Shown here: piece by piece, positions 12,146 through 25,104 of the stretch | Layout of the letters: every line of letters begins with the position of its first letter | Numbering within the stretch: the stretch's first letter is position 1 | Assembly (NCBI RefSeq): GCF_022201045.2 | Contig: NC_068561.1 | Span: 16,866,501 to 16,930,500 of the forward strand | DNA from: Citrus sinensis | Taxonomy: Eukaryota; Streptophyta; Magnoliopsida; Sapindales; Rutaceae | Length of the DNA: 64,000 nt | Direction: 5' to 3' | The notes under the pieces: generated by a model | What the model was told of the DNA's origin: nothing | The model's input: only the letters and a program-made list of their open reading frames with translations | Database searches by the model: none | Program-made: the position numbers and the translations under genes

Positions 12146-12565
12146 TTTTCATTTTTTAACCTCCAACTTATATATCTTAAATATATTATTGTGAAATTTT
12201 TAGAGTGTGAATAACAAAAAATAAGTAAATCTAAGAATGTAATTAAAAAATTAAAATTTTTTATCGGAGAGTGAAGGGGCGTTGTATCAAACAAGTAAAC
12301 TACTCTCTATCCTATTTATACCCTAAAAAGATAATATTTTCATCATTTTTTTAAAACTAGATTAAGGTGCATTTTATATGACTTTTCAATTTGTCCTTCC
12401 ATAATTGATTTACTTCAACTTTATGACATTTAATTTAACTAGAGTTATGTACTTTAGAAAAGCGGGGAAAAAAAAATCAGAGTTATAAATAATAGTTGTT
12501 TTTTCTTCTAAACGCTAATTATCGATCAGTTTATTAAAATAATTATTCATTATGTTAGTTAGCAG

Positions 12566-13052
12566 TCTTTGGAGATTTAGGGATCTATTTAATACAAATG
12601 AACAAACTATGTCCATTTTCGAGAAATCATAAACTATCAAGGACCCTTTCATTATTATATGGTTCGTGATATTTGATTGGCGGTTTGGTTCGGTAGTAAG
12701 CTTGAACGATTGATGATCAATCAGTCGATGGTGATTGCTTTGAAATATATCAAGAGCCACGAGGAGCACATGATTTTAATTTATGTATCAAATTTTTGGG
12801 CAAATTTTGAGGGGCAAAGGGCTCAAGAGAATAATTAAAAGGCGGGTCTAATTTGTGCAAAAGATTTTAATTTTCTTCTAATGATCAGATGGGCCCTTGT
12901 TCTAATAACAACAGCAAATTATGTCCCCATTGATGATGATGACCTTATGTTAATTAATTGCCAGATCTAAGTTGGTTGGGAGTTAAAGCATTATCTCTTT
13001 CATATATACGAATGACATCATCAATTAGTTAAGAGTTGATTTAGAGAGGAGT
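12566..13052. repeat. Diverged direct repeat, copy 2 (partner 11660-12145)
   Basis: Collinear with copy 1 about 900 bp away, at moderate identity with small indels. No terminal inverted repeats were seen, so a local duplication is more likely than two transposon insertions. Confidence 0.7.
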
Positions 13053-14420
13053 AGCTGTTCAATTTTTTTTTAAAAATTTTAGAAAATGATTATTTTTCAA
13101 GAGTCGGAAGGTAATACCTCATTTTAATAAAATAAGGACCGAATTAAATTAAATTTAAAAAAAAAACTAAATAATCCATCAAATACAATCATAAAGAAAT
13201 ATAACCTAATTCACCATATTAGCGACGAGCCATTGAGAAGTGCATTCTTTTTGAAGTCGGAGAATTTATTCTAATGAGGCGTTGACAAGTTTATATAAGC
13301 ATACTTTTTATTTTTCTTCGTGCAAAAGAATTTGAAAAGTGGTGTGAAAAGAAGACGACCCCCCCCAAAAAAGGAGGAATTTCAAACATATCAAAGGTGT
13401 GAAAAATGTTGCCAACCCTGTGCATTTGATTAATTATATACCGACCATAAAACAGGTCTCTTATGTTGATAGTGGCTTTACTTTCTTGAATTTAATTATT
13501 TATTTATTTATTCTTAAATTTTTTACCAAGACAGGCATTTAAAAATTATATTACAATGACAACTCTGCCATAATACAAATCAACATACACATTAATATCA
13601 TTAAATAAATATAAAAAAAAATCTATTATCCTCCACAGTTGGTCATATCATGCTAATATCCCATTAATAATAGGAAGGAAAAACTGTACCTTCACGCCAT
13701 ACCAAAAAGATGATGCGCACTCGAAAAAATCCAGCTATGTTAGATGATTTTTTTCGAAAAACCCTCCTCCCCTATATTGATCATTCCAACTAATCTAATG
13801 ACAAGGTTTATGAAGAGATTCGACTATTCTCTCAATCTCCTTATGTTTTTCAAAAGGATTTTTTTTTTTAGTGTTGTGGAAATTATATTATAACTATTTT
13901 AATTCGTAACTTTTTAATATTTTAATTTATACTCACACCTATTATTTGAATAGTCTAATTAGGTTACTGTGAAATATTTACTCATAAATGAACAAGTTTT
14001 TTAATTTATTTTGTTTATATTTTTTCTTTTGGTCTCTCCTGACTGAATAAGGCGTTTAACAACTCACAAGAATAAATTAATTTTGATAGATTTATTACCA
14101 CAATGCTGCTTAGAAAAATAAAATAAAGTAATAAAAGAATTAACATTCGGAACAGAGAAGATCTCTTAAATTACTTTGTAATTCTAATTTAGTTCGATTG
14201 AGTTTAAGACTCCTAATACTAACCTTGTCACACCGTGCCCCATCCATATATATATATATATATATATATCTAGCTATCAAAATCAATTACTAACCCTTGA
14301 CTTTGCTTACTATTTTTACGCAAATTAACCTCCTCTTCATATAATTCATTTACATTGACTCGCTCTCGCTCTCTTTTCTGCATGCATGTGTTATAATAAC
14401 TTACCTCCCAATCTTCAAAA

Positions 14421-16303
14421 ATGGATGCAACAAAACTTATTCTCCTAGGGTTACCATTATGTCTGTTTGTTACTGATATTATTAACCTTTTTAGACCAAT
14501 ATCTCCTCAATTTCATCAGCCTCTTTACAATTATTACCAACTAAATTACCAATCACTTCATCATTAACAACATCCCCAACATTTGAATTTTCCTCCCCAG
14601 GTCGCCATTGTCCCTTAACCATCATTCGATGCTCTTCATTTTCATATACATTTACGTATTCGTATGTGCGTATATTCTATACAAAAAATTTGTAAATGTC
14701 TCAGAGTTTGATGATGAAATGCAGAAACCCAGCAGCAGTATTGCATCTGGGATTGGCGTTGGCCACGTCATTAGCATTAGCTTTTGCACTTCTTATTCTT
14801 ACAGGTTCCCCATTTTTTTTTCTGTCTTATTTTATTTTTTATTTTTTGTTTTCTTTACAAGAAAGTTCATTGAGCGGTTGTTATGAATCTGTCAAATCAA
14901 GAAAAAGAACAGAAATCTTTGCGTTTGACAAGTCAATGATATAATTAATAATATTATGTGTTACGTGTGCTTAATTAATTAGTCATTTGGCATGTTATCT
15001 ATCATCCATCAGGGCTTAATATGATTCCCCACGCGTAACACGGTATTAATTAAATAGAAATCTCGTTGTTTATATAAGATTGAATCCAAGTTGTTGAATT
15101 AGAGAAGGAAAACGAAGAAGGAAAAGAAAAAAAAAATCAAAATGAGTTGTTTTCTTCTGATCAAAGTAAAAAAAATATTGATTTATAACATGCGTGTCTA
15201 ATTACTAATTTATTTTATATGTCGTTACTGCAAATTGTTGGGATTTCGGAAGCTAATTAGTATTCACTTTTCAATATGTTCGCTTTTGGTCAATTTCTTT
15301 GTAAGAACTCCTTCTATGGTCAGCAGTCAATGAATTGCCGTGTAATTTTGTGCTTTTTACCTTTTCAATTTTGATTGCGGGGCGGAATTTGGTCATACGT
15401 TTTTTTGTACCCATCTAAATGTCTTTACTAACAACTACTAATATCAAAATTTCCCATGTGTAAAAAGTAATTCTTAACTTTTTATCAATCAAATATTCAT
15501 TTTTTGTCTGTATTGTTTCTTTCCGATTGTTTCTCGAGATACATAGATTTATAATCAATCACATTTTTAGATTTCTTTATGAAGGACTTGTTGGGTGTAA
15601 TTAAACAGTATGTACGTTTTGAAAAGCAGATTTAAAACCGATTAGAATATAATGTCAAATATAACTATGAATATGACTTATAATTATGTGCTTTTGCAGA
15701 GGACATGCAATGACAACAAAACACATGCTGGAAGAAGCATTTCCGGGAATCACTGTAACTCTAGCAAACCATCCTCGTCCACTTCTAAAACGTTTGATGG
15801 GCATAGTGATACCGATTTTACAAGGAGGAGTTATTGTTATAATAATGGGGGGTGAACAAATTTTCCAGAAATTGGGGTACATGAAACCACCCCCTTGGTA
15901 CTACTCCTTGAGAGCAAACAGACACGGAACTATTATTACCACTTGGTTTCTCGGAAACTACATTAAATCCTGCCTCAAGAATTCTGGGGCTTTTGAAGTT
16001 TTTTGCGACGGCGAATTGGTAAAATTTCTTCTCTGGAAAATCCATAGCTCATTTCTGTTCTTTGTCTCAGAGCTTTGATTTGGGATTTACGTTGCCTTCA
16101 AAATTAAGCAAAAGCACAATAGTTTCAGACAAGCATTTGTTTTTTCCGTTTGCGGCTGATCGTGATGTATTTTTTTTTAACTACAGGTTTTCTCTAAGCT
16201 AATGGAGCAGAGGTTTCCGGGTGAGTTCGAGTTACGGGAGCTTGTCAGCAGGAAACTATATAATTTAAGAAATTCTGAAGGCTTTTCAGGAGGTTTATGG
16301 TAA
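14421..16303 (+). pseudogene. SelT-like (thioredoxin-fold selenoprotein T homologue) gene copy with premature stop and lost redox Cys
   Basis: Four exons fit perfectly in phase: 14421-14600, 14725-14804, 15700-16018, 16187-16303 (696 nt, 232 codons). Exon 1 begins MDATKLILLGLPLCLF, the hydrophobic N-terminus of plant SelT-like proteins. Later exons give the family signatures MLEEAFPGITVTLANHP, GGEQIF, PPPWYYSLRANRHG, SGAFEVFCDGELV and RFPGEFELRELVSRKL. Two defects are visible. Codon 49 (14565-14567) is TAA inside the Pro/Gln-rich linker. The redox motif, CxxC in plants and CxxU in animals, reads FCTSYSYR, so the second Cys is Tyr (TAT, 14794-14796). A start at ATG 14629 with intron 1 retained would bypass the stop and give a new hydrophobic N-terminus. 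Most likely this is a dying paralogue, but the otherwise open frame leaves room for an expressed variant. Confidence 0.75.
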
Positions 16304-16843
16304 CAGAGCTTCAGCGAATCACAATACGGTATAGAAAGAAACCTGAGGGCAGAGTTTTAAACATGGTGCAATGTATAGGCACAGCAAATACATATTGTAA
16401 ACTTTTGTTTTCTCAGATTCCAACTTAGCCTCTTTACTAATATTTTGGATTCTGAATGGTGGTCTTTCAAAATATGAAACAAAAAGAGCAAGAACTTACA
16501 AAATAAAACATTTTAATTTGTCATATAAAACATAATACTGGTTACCAACAATACATCCAATAGAACATGAAGATTAGAATTGAAGCTCACAGTAAGATTT
16601 TGAGTAATTGCTGAGAATGAGCACCACTGGATTCCCAAGCCCTCATAGAATCTGACAAGCCTGCCACTCTCTGCAGTAAGTTCTTGGTAGCTCACATTAC
16701 TTTAGATCACAATCTTTGTTAGAGGTCGATTATAGATATATGCTGATGATGTCTAGCTTTTGCCGAATCCCTGTGACTTCCAAGAAGAGAAATACCCTGA
16801 ATGAATTAATCAAAGACCGTGTAAAAATTAACCCAGATTGTAT

Positions 16844-19800
16844 TCATATTTTCCACCATTTCCGGTTTTCCATTGTTTTTACAAGCTCATTTGCTAATGA
16901 TGCAAAATCTTCGGCCCCACTTTGCAGCTCTTCAGTGCATCGGCTGATTCTCTGTCAAAAGTAAGGGGGTGAATAGCTCGTATTCAGAAAGCCAATCAAG
17001 TTGTGGAAAAATAAGATGAAAGTTCATAAGATTTTCATGACCTGACCATGATTTAGTGTAATATTTAAGTTGTGGGGTAATTTTTTCCTTTTTTTCTGTG
17101 GTATTATGAATGAAACAAGTCTGTTTCGAAATATAATCAATGGAGTTTCATCAGATGTCTCTGATGTTTTCTCCCTAACACAGCATCTCTATCAAGCACC
17201 TTATTTTATTTTATTTTTTTGGCTCTGTCATCCTCAATAGTAAACAAGAGAAGAAGCAGCGTAATAGTTCAAAGCAGTTTTATCCGCTTCAAATATGAAT
17301 GGATAAGAGATAGAAATCTCACCTCCAGTTTGTCCTGCCTCTCGAAAAGTTTGTCTCTCGCATGTGCAGCCACAGATGAGGCATCCTGAAATCAGTTACC
17401 AGATCAGATGACAATTTATTTCAAGGCTTGCTTCTCATATGAGAAGATCCGGTAAACTAAAACCATCATTAGAAATACCTCTGCTTTTCTATATTTAGCG
17501 ATAATCTCTTCTCGTGTCCTAAGTCTGGGCTTTGCATCATCAGGTACACCTAATAATCTTTCCCTCTCTGACAGTTTTTCTGCGATGAATAAAGAATATT
17601 GTTGATATATGAAGATCCAAGCACGCATATTGAGGACGTGAAAGTCAGATTTACCCTTCTTCGTATTTGTAACTTCATGAGATGAAGTGGCCATCATGGA
17701 TGGTGGTTCATCTATTTCAATGTCATCTGCGCCAAACAGTGCAGGCAGTGGTGAGTGAAGAATCAACAAAAAGAAACATTACAGTGACGGATAGGACAGA
17801 ACCTATATTTAGCTCGATTTCCTCATTATTTGTAGCGGCTGGAGATAAGTCTGGGAATGGGGGCCTCGAAAATATTCCCCCTAACTGAGAAAAGCTGGAT
17901 TTTGGGTCTATACTGTCATCCAAAGTATGGATCATTTTTTCCCCTCTAAAGCCTTTCACGATGCCACCAAGAATCCCAGCTGCAGTGGTCTGCAGCAAAA
18001 GTGGTGGATGCATAAGAAAACTATACAATTCTTAACAAATATAGAAATAGAAGAATATGGATATAACTCCTTGAACCTGTTTTTTCTTCTGATTTGAAGA
18101 GACATTAAAGGCAGCAGCTGCAGCAGCTTCAAGAACTTTATCATGAAGACAAGGCGAAGACTCCAGAATACTAGAAAGAGCACCATGGTTCTTTTAGAAA
18201 TTCATTTGTAAGTAATAATTGAAATTTGTGCTAATTTTTATATTTTCATCACAGCTTTGACTAAACAGGAGTGTACCTGAATTCATTTTCACCAGCTAAC
18301 AGATTGACGAAAGCCACTTCACTCCCATTTGCCTGTTTATTCAGCGACAGAAAAATATTGTTAAATGAATCATCAATAGCACAGAAAATGTGCAGATCAC
18401 AAGGGTTGTGACAATCAACTATCCTCAATTTCAGAAGCACGTGATTGAAGTATACACTTAAAACCATTTTAATAACTTAAATCATAAATCCACAATATTC
18501 AGAACAGAAGTTCCATAAACTTTTAAAAATCCAAGAAGAGTACCAGTGTTATTTGCCCATTATCGGCACTAATGGTCTTATCCATATTTGCCTTGAAATT
18601 CCATCTTAGAATTGACATCAAGGAGCTCTCCATCACCAATTCTAAATCTGGCAAAGATCTGTGGCAAAAGGTCATTAGTGCTATCAATTGTTTGACGATT
18701 AATAATGCTAATAGAGGTGTGCTATCATGATCAGGAAGGTAAGAACAAATTTCCAACAAAATTTACAGCACTTGGATGATGTGCTAATAAGCGAAATAAT
18801 ATCGTAGAATCAAAACTATATTGTCAATTTGTTAATTTGTCCGCAGGGATGAAATACTGCATTCACCTGATTTGGACTGCTCCAGTCTGAAAAAGCAAAA
18901 GCAATCCACACACTTTTTCATCTTTCTCAATTGTCGAGGCCCAACAGCAACGATTTTTATGCTTCACTTTCTGAACGGTTTTATTATTTCCCTGAGAGAA
19001 TCAGATCCTCAGCTTGCAAACAAGTAGAATAACTGGAGGTAAAAAACTTACGAAAGGAAAAGAGACAACAGTGGCACCTGAATCACAGATTTTCTAGAGT
19101 ACAGGCGCACTGAATCTTCACAACAAAGCAAAACAAGAGCATCATTTGAACTTTCTCCAGAACATGCATTTTCCGAAGAGAAGAGATGTTCAGTTTCATG
19201 TGATTTAGTTTCAATTGAAGAGGTGTCAGGTGTTGGTTTATTCTTAGCAGCATTTTCCTCAGCAGACTGCTCTGCTTGTTTTTCTATAGGAAATCCACAC
19301 ACAGGTTCTGCTGGATTTAAAAATAAATTAAGAATTTTATTATTAATAAGTACAACAGAAATGAAATATCCTAATTGTTTCCTAGATGAAAATAGTACTT
19401 ACCAATAACTTCCATTGAAATAGCAATCACTTTCTTTTTTAAGTGCCAAGGACTGGAACTTATCATGTTCTCACTACTACCACCAACTATGCTAATCTTA
19501 GCATCCTTAAATAAGACGATGATTACTTCCTCAGCAGGGTTGACAGGAACTTCTCTTTCAGAATGATTTGGGTTCTTTGGGAGGCTATGGGTATTTTTGA
19601 ATTCTGTCCAAGTCATTGAGATGATTGGAGAGCTAGAGCCAGAAATGTCATCAGTAAAGAACAATACTGATAGCAAATTCATATCAAGCACTGCAACCTG
19701 AAATCCAAGAGTGAGTTTAAGAATTATATAAAAAAAGATTTAGAACTGGCCACCCATTAACAGAAGACATAATTAAACAAGCGAAGAGTTCTCACACGGC

Positions 19801-22800
19801 CACACTCAAATCCCACAGCAAGTTTGGCTCCGCTACTTGTAAACCGTAGGGCTCGAACAGGGGAATTAACAAGTGAAAATACAGCTCTACATAGAGATAT
19901 TTTTCCTTCAGGCAACGTGTGAACTGCGAGAGAAAGTTGAAATAAGGTTACATCAAGACGAAAAAGCCTGACTAAAAGCATTCAATATAACTATAAAAAA
20001 TGACCAAGAGATAAAAATGCATCATGTTTTTGCAGTGACAGGACAGTGAAGAACTTTCCAACCTGTTAAACAGAAAAGACATGTAGAATATATTCACAAT
20101 GACTGCAATTGAGTTCAATGGAATTGATAGAACAAGTAACACGCTTGATTGTCACTGTGTTATATAAAATTCACATCACTGACAAACTGATCGAGGGAAG
20201 TGATTGGAGGTCTTATCATCAGAACCTATCCGGGTAACAGGTCCATTCTTGTCCCCTGAAGTCCTCATCTAACCTTGCTGTCACAAATGACTTTCCTCAT
20301 CGATCTTGTAAAATAATCTAGAATTGTATCATTTGGTCCATACTAAATAAAGAGGTCATTGTTCATATTTGATTTTGACATCATACACTCGACATAATTT
20401 AGAAGTTCAGCGGTTAAGTTCTTGATCATTATTTACTATAATCAGTATTTGATTCTGTGATGAGGATCAATTGTGATTAAAGTTAACAAGTCCTGACTAT
20501 TTCATTATTTACTATACAAGACTTTCCATTTTTTAATAAACAGAAAATAGCTAGGCTTTCTGTGCAACTTTTACAGTTTTACTGGATTGAAGATCATAAC
20601 TCATGCCCAAAAAATTTTACTGACAAAATTTACTAACATTCAAAGAAAACCTAGGTGATGAGTTTGTAAAGATAGCATCCATCGTACCTTCACTTTTAGT
20701 TTCCAAGACAAAAAGGAAGTTTTTGGCATCTAAGCTGCCATTGAGGTTGTAAATATAAACCTACACAAGGAAAAAGACAAGACAGTGAATACTGAATCAA
20801 ATTATACAGTTTCAGAAAAAAAATCCACTACAAGCATCTCTTACCAGACCAAATTCATTGCCAACAGCCAAGCTTGAATTGATGAAACAGAAACTCAAAG
20901 TTGATACTGGTGCCCTCGAACCAGCAACTTCTATACCTTGCACCTGAGAAGCATTCTAAATTACTTAGTAAGACATGTACTCTTTATTTTTAGGACAAAG
21001 GATAGACAGAACTCTAACCTCAGCATCTAGAGCACAGATAAGTTTAAGAACAGGGTAAGTGGCATCCCATATCCGAACAGATCCATCGTGATAACCTGCT
21101 AGATACACTCTATCAACAGAGTGACATTTAGTGATAGGCACCGGACTGGGTACACCACCACTCAAAGGCCACTTTATATGACCAGCCTGGGTATGTGAAG
21201 AGTGAAGTTTTGTAAAGGTGGCTATCTGAAATTCATAAAAAGCTACAGTCAATGAAGTAAAATTAAATGATAACTAATCTGAAAAAATAATTATTTAAGA
21301 ATGAAAGAAATCAATACCTCTGACAGACCTTTTGATGAGTGCCCACCAAAGGGTAACAGCATAAACTCTGCCACAGTCATTATAGGATCGGATATGGGTA
21401 TCACCCCAGGAAATTCTACAGGACAGACAGATGGTTTCTTCTCTTGCTGAGATAATAAGGTAGTCAAGCTAGCATTATCATAAAAATGCAGCTGTCCAGG
21501 ACTTGTCAATACAAAAAGATCCGCTTTGTGATTACCCACTGTTGCCCCAGCACTTGATAACAAAATCATGTCTGCAAAAGACCCGGTGAGTGTAATGTCT
21601 ACACGGCTAACACATCTTAAATTCTCCATCCCAGATGACCATTCAAGACTCAAAACCTGCAATAAAGAGATTAGAATAATAAGTACACCTTCCAGGATGG
21701 ATGCAAGTAAAATATTTTGAATAATTGGCATCACCACTTTCCCAATGTTGTAAATTGAACATGATTTCTGGTTTTACAAAATCAACTATATCAAATTGAC
21801 AATATAAACGAAGAAAACAGACAATTGTTACTCAAATTTATGGTAAAACAGCCATTCACGATTTGACTATTTAGTATTTAATCAGCTTGCCTTTGGTCAT
21901 TCAAGAAATGATAACTTCCTACGCGATGTCTTTCATTCCCTTATAAATATCTGAAATGTTAAAGATAAATCTACAACTTTCTACAAGCATCACATCTTTT
22001 TAAAAAGTATAACACCACTGTTCAACCATTTGAACATAGCATAAACTATATACAATGGACATCATTCAACTCTGTGCAGTTATAAGCTTAAAATGGAATC
22101 TAAAAACAGCAGTCAAGTGACTAGCCCACCGTTAGAACTTCTTCAGATCCTATCTCATCGCCACCATAGACAAACAGTCGTCCGTCAATATTAGAACGCG
22201 ATTCTTTGTTTGTGGACCAATGTAAGACAATAACCGGGAGTCTCCTTTCAGCGGATGATAGTTCTAGCTTAACAACATTGTTTTGCGATCCTGTTTGTTG
22301 ACCTTTAGTAGATGCAGTGGTTGATGTATTCCATAACAAAATATCTCCATCTATGTAACCTACTGCCAGAATGGATCCACTAGAAGATGCCCAGCATAGT
22401 GCACTTATTTCTTTTTCTTCTGGTTGGTGCTCCAATATACCTTCTAGAAAAGTGGAGTCTCCTTCGCTCGGAGAGTCGACAACTCCATCCTTCAATTGGA
22501 GATCCTTGCCGCCTCCAACAAAAATAATTTGAGCTTCAGAAACATCCCAAAGAATCACCAATGCATTCTCATATGCAATTAGCACTCTGCAAGTGTTACA
22601 TAGTAAAATCAAAAAAGAGAGAAGACACCAAATACTCCGAATCACTTTCTTATAACAATATTGATGAATACACACACACACACACACACACAATATTGAT
22701 GAATATATGGTTTATAGCCTCATTGCTCTCATGCAATAAAAATGTAGCAATGTGAAATTTGAAAAAGACCATAGACCAGCTCTAAATCTGAGGCATGAAG

Positions 22801-24366
22801 ACATTTCCCGATTTACATACAGGCATGGTAATTAACTTAACAGTTATGAAAACAAAAAGCAAGACTTGACTCTAGCTTCAAGCTCCATAACAAAAATCAA
22901 AAAGAGGAGATGATTTAAGGATTAGTTTCTTGCCTATTTCCAGAAGAATTAGGGTGGGGAAGAACTCCTACTACAGGTTGGTGGCTAAGAAGTGGAAACC
23001 CAGCCTTTTCTGTGACAAAACACAAAACAGCAGAATTAAGTAATTGTTGAACGTTATAAGGCGATAGGGCAAAAAGAAAACCTACTTAAAAACTAAAGTT
23101 ATGACAAAATGAAGGTTAGCCATGACTGAAAATGATGGTTAATCACGGTCAGCAAACTATCAATCATGTTTAGGTGTCGACAAGACGACAACCTATATCA
23201 ATCAATAGCAAGATATTAATTAAGCTTACTGTATCCATTATTTGAAAGAAAAGAAGAAAAATACCACTTAGAGCATCGGCTGATATGTTATATGGCAACT
23301 GAAAAAGTTTTCCCTCATCGGCATCATACTTAATCACAGACATCAAACCATTCTCATCTCCAATGTACCTGTATGTATAATAATCATTACATAATTAATT
23401 AACCAGTAATCACTTCCATTTTAGACCATATATATGCTAATATAAAAGGTTCTCTAAGTCGTCAATACATACATGAAATGGGATCCACTGATTACTGAGA
23501 AAGCAGTTATATTTGATTCCCATTTTAAACAACATGCTAACGACCTGCTTTCCAGGCTCCAAACCTGCCAAAAAATCGAATAGTTACTAAACATTCAAAA
23601 ACTTTTAACACATGTACACTGAAAGAAAATCAAGATGTATCAACTACTAAAGAACCAGTACCTGAATCTCATTGTCATTTGTAATACTGATTAAAAAGCC
23701 CTGGTTTTGCAAAAACTGCCACAAAATTCCAAGTTTAATTCACAGTAAAAAAAAAAAAAAACTTAACTACAAATGCACCTAAGCATTTTCACTAAATACT
23801 GCATCAATGTAATTGTCTTTTTCCAAATAATAAAAAGCGAATTAATCATTATATCCTGTAGTCGGTAAGTTTAAGAAATAATAATAATTATATACTAACA
23901 GACCTCTAAATTCTTGTAAGGCAATTGGCTTGGAGATATAAGAAGCCCTTCAATACCATCACCACCAATAACTTTAATCCTTCCATCTCTACACAAGCAC
24001 ATCACGCGTGTAACGCGTCCTTCATATTCTTAGTCTCATGATGCCATTTAAATTAATAATCAAGATTAAATTTCAAGCTTTAAACATACAATGTAGCGAT
24101 GGCTAAGAGTCGCTGAATATGATCAAAAGCAAGAATCGAAGCCGTAGCAGGGATGCCGTAGTGAACAGCTATTCGTAGATTCAAATCAGCCGCTGTTAAG
24201 CTTCCATGCTGTGGCAAGTTTGATAAAATAAGAAATCAAATCAATCGATTAATTAAAAAAAAAACTTAAATCAGAAATTAAAAAAAAATCGAGAATTTTC
24301 TTTTTTTTGGAGAAATGATACCTGAGAATTGTGTTTCGCTTTCTGCAACAACCGTTTCGCAAACAT
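16844..24366 (-). CDS. Tomosyn / LLGL-type WD40-repeat protein with C-terminal R-SNARE-like tail
   Basis: Resembles plant tomosyns (Arabidopsis At5g05570 type), WD40 proteins that bind syntaxins and modulate vesicle fusion. I traced 24 exons: 24366-24322, 24208-24090, 23988-23904, 23715-23662, 23564-23473, 23368-23265, 23009-22934, 22586-22130, 21656-21318, 21225-21019, 20943-20845, 20760-20688, 19923-19796, 19697-19403, 19310-19078, 18991-18867, 18658-18544, 18332-18277, 18170-18077, 17989-17803, 17726-17655, 17579-17479, 17385-17323, 16951-16844. They total 3,327 nt, 1108 residues, with no stop. The start MFAKRLLQKAKHNSQHGSL is characteristic. WD-like blades fill the first two thirds (DGRIKVIGGDG, YIGDENGLMSVI, GYIDGDILLWNT, GYHDGSVRIWDA). 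The end (RLRTREEIIAKYR...ELQSGAEDFASLANELVK) forms the SNARE-like coiled coil. The intron after exon 7 has a GC donor. Soluble, no signal peptide. Confidence 0.93.
22671..22692. repeat. CA microsatellite in tomosyn intron
   Basis: (CA)11 run, flanked on both sides by the same word AATATTGATGAATA, lying in the intron between exons 7 and 8. Confidence 0.9.
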
Positions 24367-24858
24367 GGTGAATCAAAAAAAGAAACAAATAAAAAAAAAA
24401 TCTGAAATACGAGCGTATTGTGAGTATTGAGTATTGGGAGTCTATTTTGAGAGAGTAAAGTTTGAATTTTTCTTCTTCTTCGTTTGAGTGATTATAATAC
24501 CGATGCTTGCTGACATGGCTGGACCTGCACTTTGTTTAGTCAATGGAATAGCTATTAGAGCCGTTGATATTGGCGCTAATCTTCTGCTGTTCTTTAGTTA
24601 TCATGCTCCTAAATTACTCGTTTTCAGTGCTAACTAATTTACCATATTACCCTCACTTTGGCAGCTGTCTTGCAGCGGTTCGTTGAAATCATGTCACTTC
24701 ATGATTCACATTAACATGCGAGAGCGGACGATAAACCGACTCGGGCTAACTTCTACTTTTGATTCTTGACCGGCGGTCAAAATCATATCGATGACGTGGT
24801 CAAAACTCAAATGCAATTCATTTGTCATATAAAACTCTTAAGCAGCAGTACTCCATCC

Positions 24859-24931
24859 GGGGATGTAGCTCAGATGGTAGAGCGCTCGCTTAGCATGCGA
24901 GAGGTACGGGGATCGATACCCCGCATCTCCA
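24859..24931 (+). tRNA. tRNA-Ala (anticodon AGC)
   Basis: A 73-nt cloverleaf. The acceptor stem GGGGATG pairs with CATCTCC (one G-U) and is followed by discriminator A. The D arm contains box A (TAGCTCAGATGG). The anticodon loop TTAGCAT carries AGC. The T arm holds box B (GGGATCGATACCCC). No intron. It lies alone in the intergenic space upstream of the tomosyn gene, which is transcribed the other way. Confidence 0.97.
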
Positions 24932-24934
24932 GTG

Positions 24935-24940
24935 TTTTTT
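24935..24940 (+). terminator. RNA polymerase III terminator of tRNA-Ala
   Basis: A run of six T residues begins four bases past the tRNA end, the usual Pol III stop signal. Confidence 0.85.
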
Positions 24941-25104
24941 GTAGTCATTGGAAAGAACAGACAAAAGAGAAGCATTTATTAACCAAACGTATATAGAAGA
25001 AAGTCAATCTCGTCAAATTATGCGCGTCATCAACACAAATACTGAGAGCCGAAAGGCATGGAAACCAGACAAACATCAATAAGCCATAATAAAAATAAGG
25101 GTTC

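Larger units (their letters stand above)
10274..14420. other. AT-rich intergenic region with diverged direct repeats
   Basis: The sequence next to the desaturase gene is promoter. The rest is AT-rich without recognisable coding frames apart from the repeated block listed separately. A TA microsatellite occurs at 14246-14269. Confidence 0.6.

Noticed and set aside
14565-14567. Recoding (selenocysteine) explanation for the stop in the SelT-like gene
   Set aside because: Sec is encoded by TGA at the CxxU position; here the stop is TAA in the linker, and land plants use Cys versions.
18187-18195. Acceptor AAAAG upstream of AACCATGG for tomosyn exon 19
   Set aside because: It would shift the frame; the acceptor CTTTCTAG just before 18170 has a better pyrimidine tract and keeps the phase.
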